From positions 1 through 31,112 of the IMG/VR virus record IMGVR_UViG_3300010354_000357: a stretch of DNA of 31,112 nt; one strand, written 5' to 3'. How positions within the stretch are numbered: position 1 is the stretch's first letter; each line of letters starts with the position of its first letter. The notes beneath the pieces were generated by a model. That model searched no databases, had not been told where the DNA came from, and saw nothing but the letters and a program-made list of their open reading frames with translations. The DNA comes from a virus. Below, one piece after another: positions 30,978-31,112 of the stretch. Both the position numbers and the translations under genes were made by a program.

Positions 30978-31112
30978 CTATTTATTACGTATTTTTTGGA
31001 CCATTTCATAGTCCTGTTCTAGAATTTTCTTCAAATATTCGTCTTCCCACAGATCATAATAGTTGGTTTTTGCTAAAATTGCTCTCATTTTTGTTAAAAA
31101 TTGAGAATCTTG
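30978..31112 (-). CDS. C-terminal fragment of an unknown protein (partial at right edge)
   Basis: The frame is open from the right edge to TAG at 30978, giving 44 residues: QDSQFLTKMRAILAKTNYYD followed by LWEDEYLKKILEQDYEMVQK and IRNK. An internal ATG at 31088 would make a 36-aa protein, but the upstream residues are also open, so a longer gene entering from the right is more likely. Helical and charged; I do not recognise it. The stop overlaps the AATAAATA box before speD. Confidence 0.5.
   Translation of the reverse strand, partial: QDSQFLTKMRAILAKTNYYDLWEDEYLKKILEQDYEMVQKIRNK
30979..30986 (-). promoter_or_regulatory. possible late promoter box before speD (AATAAATA)
   Basis: AATAAATA on the minus strand, one mismatch from TATAAATA and fitting the looser NATAAATA form reported for cyanophage late genes. 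It is 36 nt before the ATG of speD (21 nt before the alternative TTG) and overlaps the stop of the upstream fragment. Less certain than the three exact boxes. Confidence 0.5.

Noticed and set aside
1-31112. tRNA genes, CRISPR arrays, insertion sequences, integrase or attachment sites
   Set aside because: Looked for and not seen: the window is almost wholly coding on one strand, with no cloverleaf candidates in the gaps, no regularly spaced DNA repeats and no transposase or integrase-like protein.

Overview
The window reads as part of the late, virion-structural region of a marine T4-like myophage, most likely a cyanophage (Kyanoviridae type) of Prochlorococcus or Synechococcus. Three things point there: recognisable homologues of T4 gp25, gp6, gp7 (C-terminal part), gp8, gp13, gp14, gp15 and gp16 in near-T4 order; an S-adenosylmethionine decarboxylase gene (speD), a metabolic gene often carried by cyanomyoviruses; and several small or large families typical of those phages (a DUF4815-type giant, the small MIPIEGHKNLYRDE protein, a MAQWNKN... 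virion protein). A related marine T4-like phage of another host, such as a pelagimyophage, cannot be excluded from sequence alone. The DNA is AT-rich: 240 bases hand-counted inside the giant gene gave 23% G+C, against 39% in speD and 42% near the left edge.

All supported genes are on the minus strand, so transcription runs from high to low coordinates. Reading that way: the 3' end of an unknown gene (30978-31112, partial); speD; an unknown 80-aa protein; then the baseplate wedge genes gp25, gp6, a 4239-aa gp7-like giant (15256-27975, about 41% of the window) and gp8; a 2350-aa DUF4815-type protein; two small proteins (68 aa and a newly noticed 58-aa ORF); a 116-aa structural protein; the neck/connector genes gp13, gp14 and gp15; the small terminase subunit gp16; a 458-aa modular protein; a 106-aa protein with a capsid-targeting-like N-terminus; and the 5' part of a virion protein that runs off the left edge. 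Genes are tightly packed with 1-10 nt gaps or TAATG overlaps. No stretch over about 190 bases lacks a gene; the longer spaces hold promoter-like boxes or a hairpin.

Four T4-like late promoter boxes (three TATAAATA, one AATAAATA) sit 20-40 nt upstream of speD, gp25, gp8 and the 116-aa gene. They split the cluster into four late units: speD plus the 80-aa gene; the gp25-gp6-gp7 wedge; gp8 with the fibre-like giant and the two small genes; and the neck/terminase genes.

The main unusual signal is the gp7-like giant. It appears to start directly with the T4 gp7 C-terminal module, which is then interrupted by about 2,000 residues (GSGY-type repeats, an HG-repeat family, a YHYH-like domain) and followed by about 1,780 more residues. 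The same repeat modules recur in gp8, gp14 and the DUF4815 protein, as if one module pool had been spread over the baseplate and neck. The T4 genes gp9-gp12 and wac have no recognisable counterpart here; the DUF4815 giant and three small genes occupy that slot.
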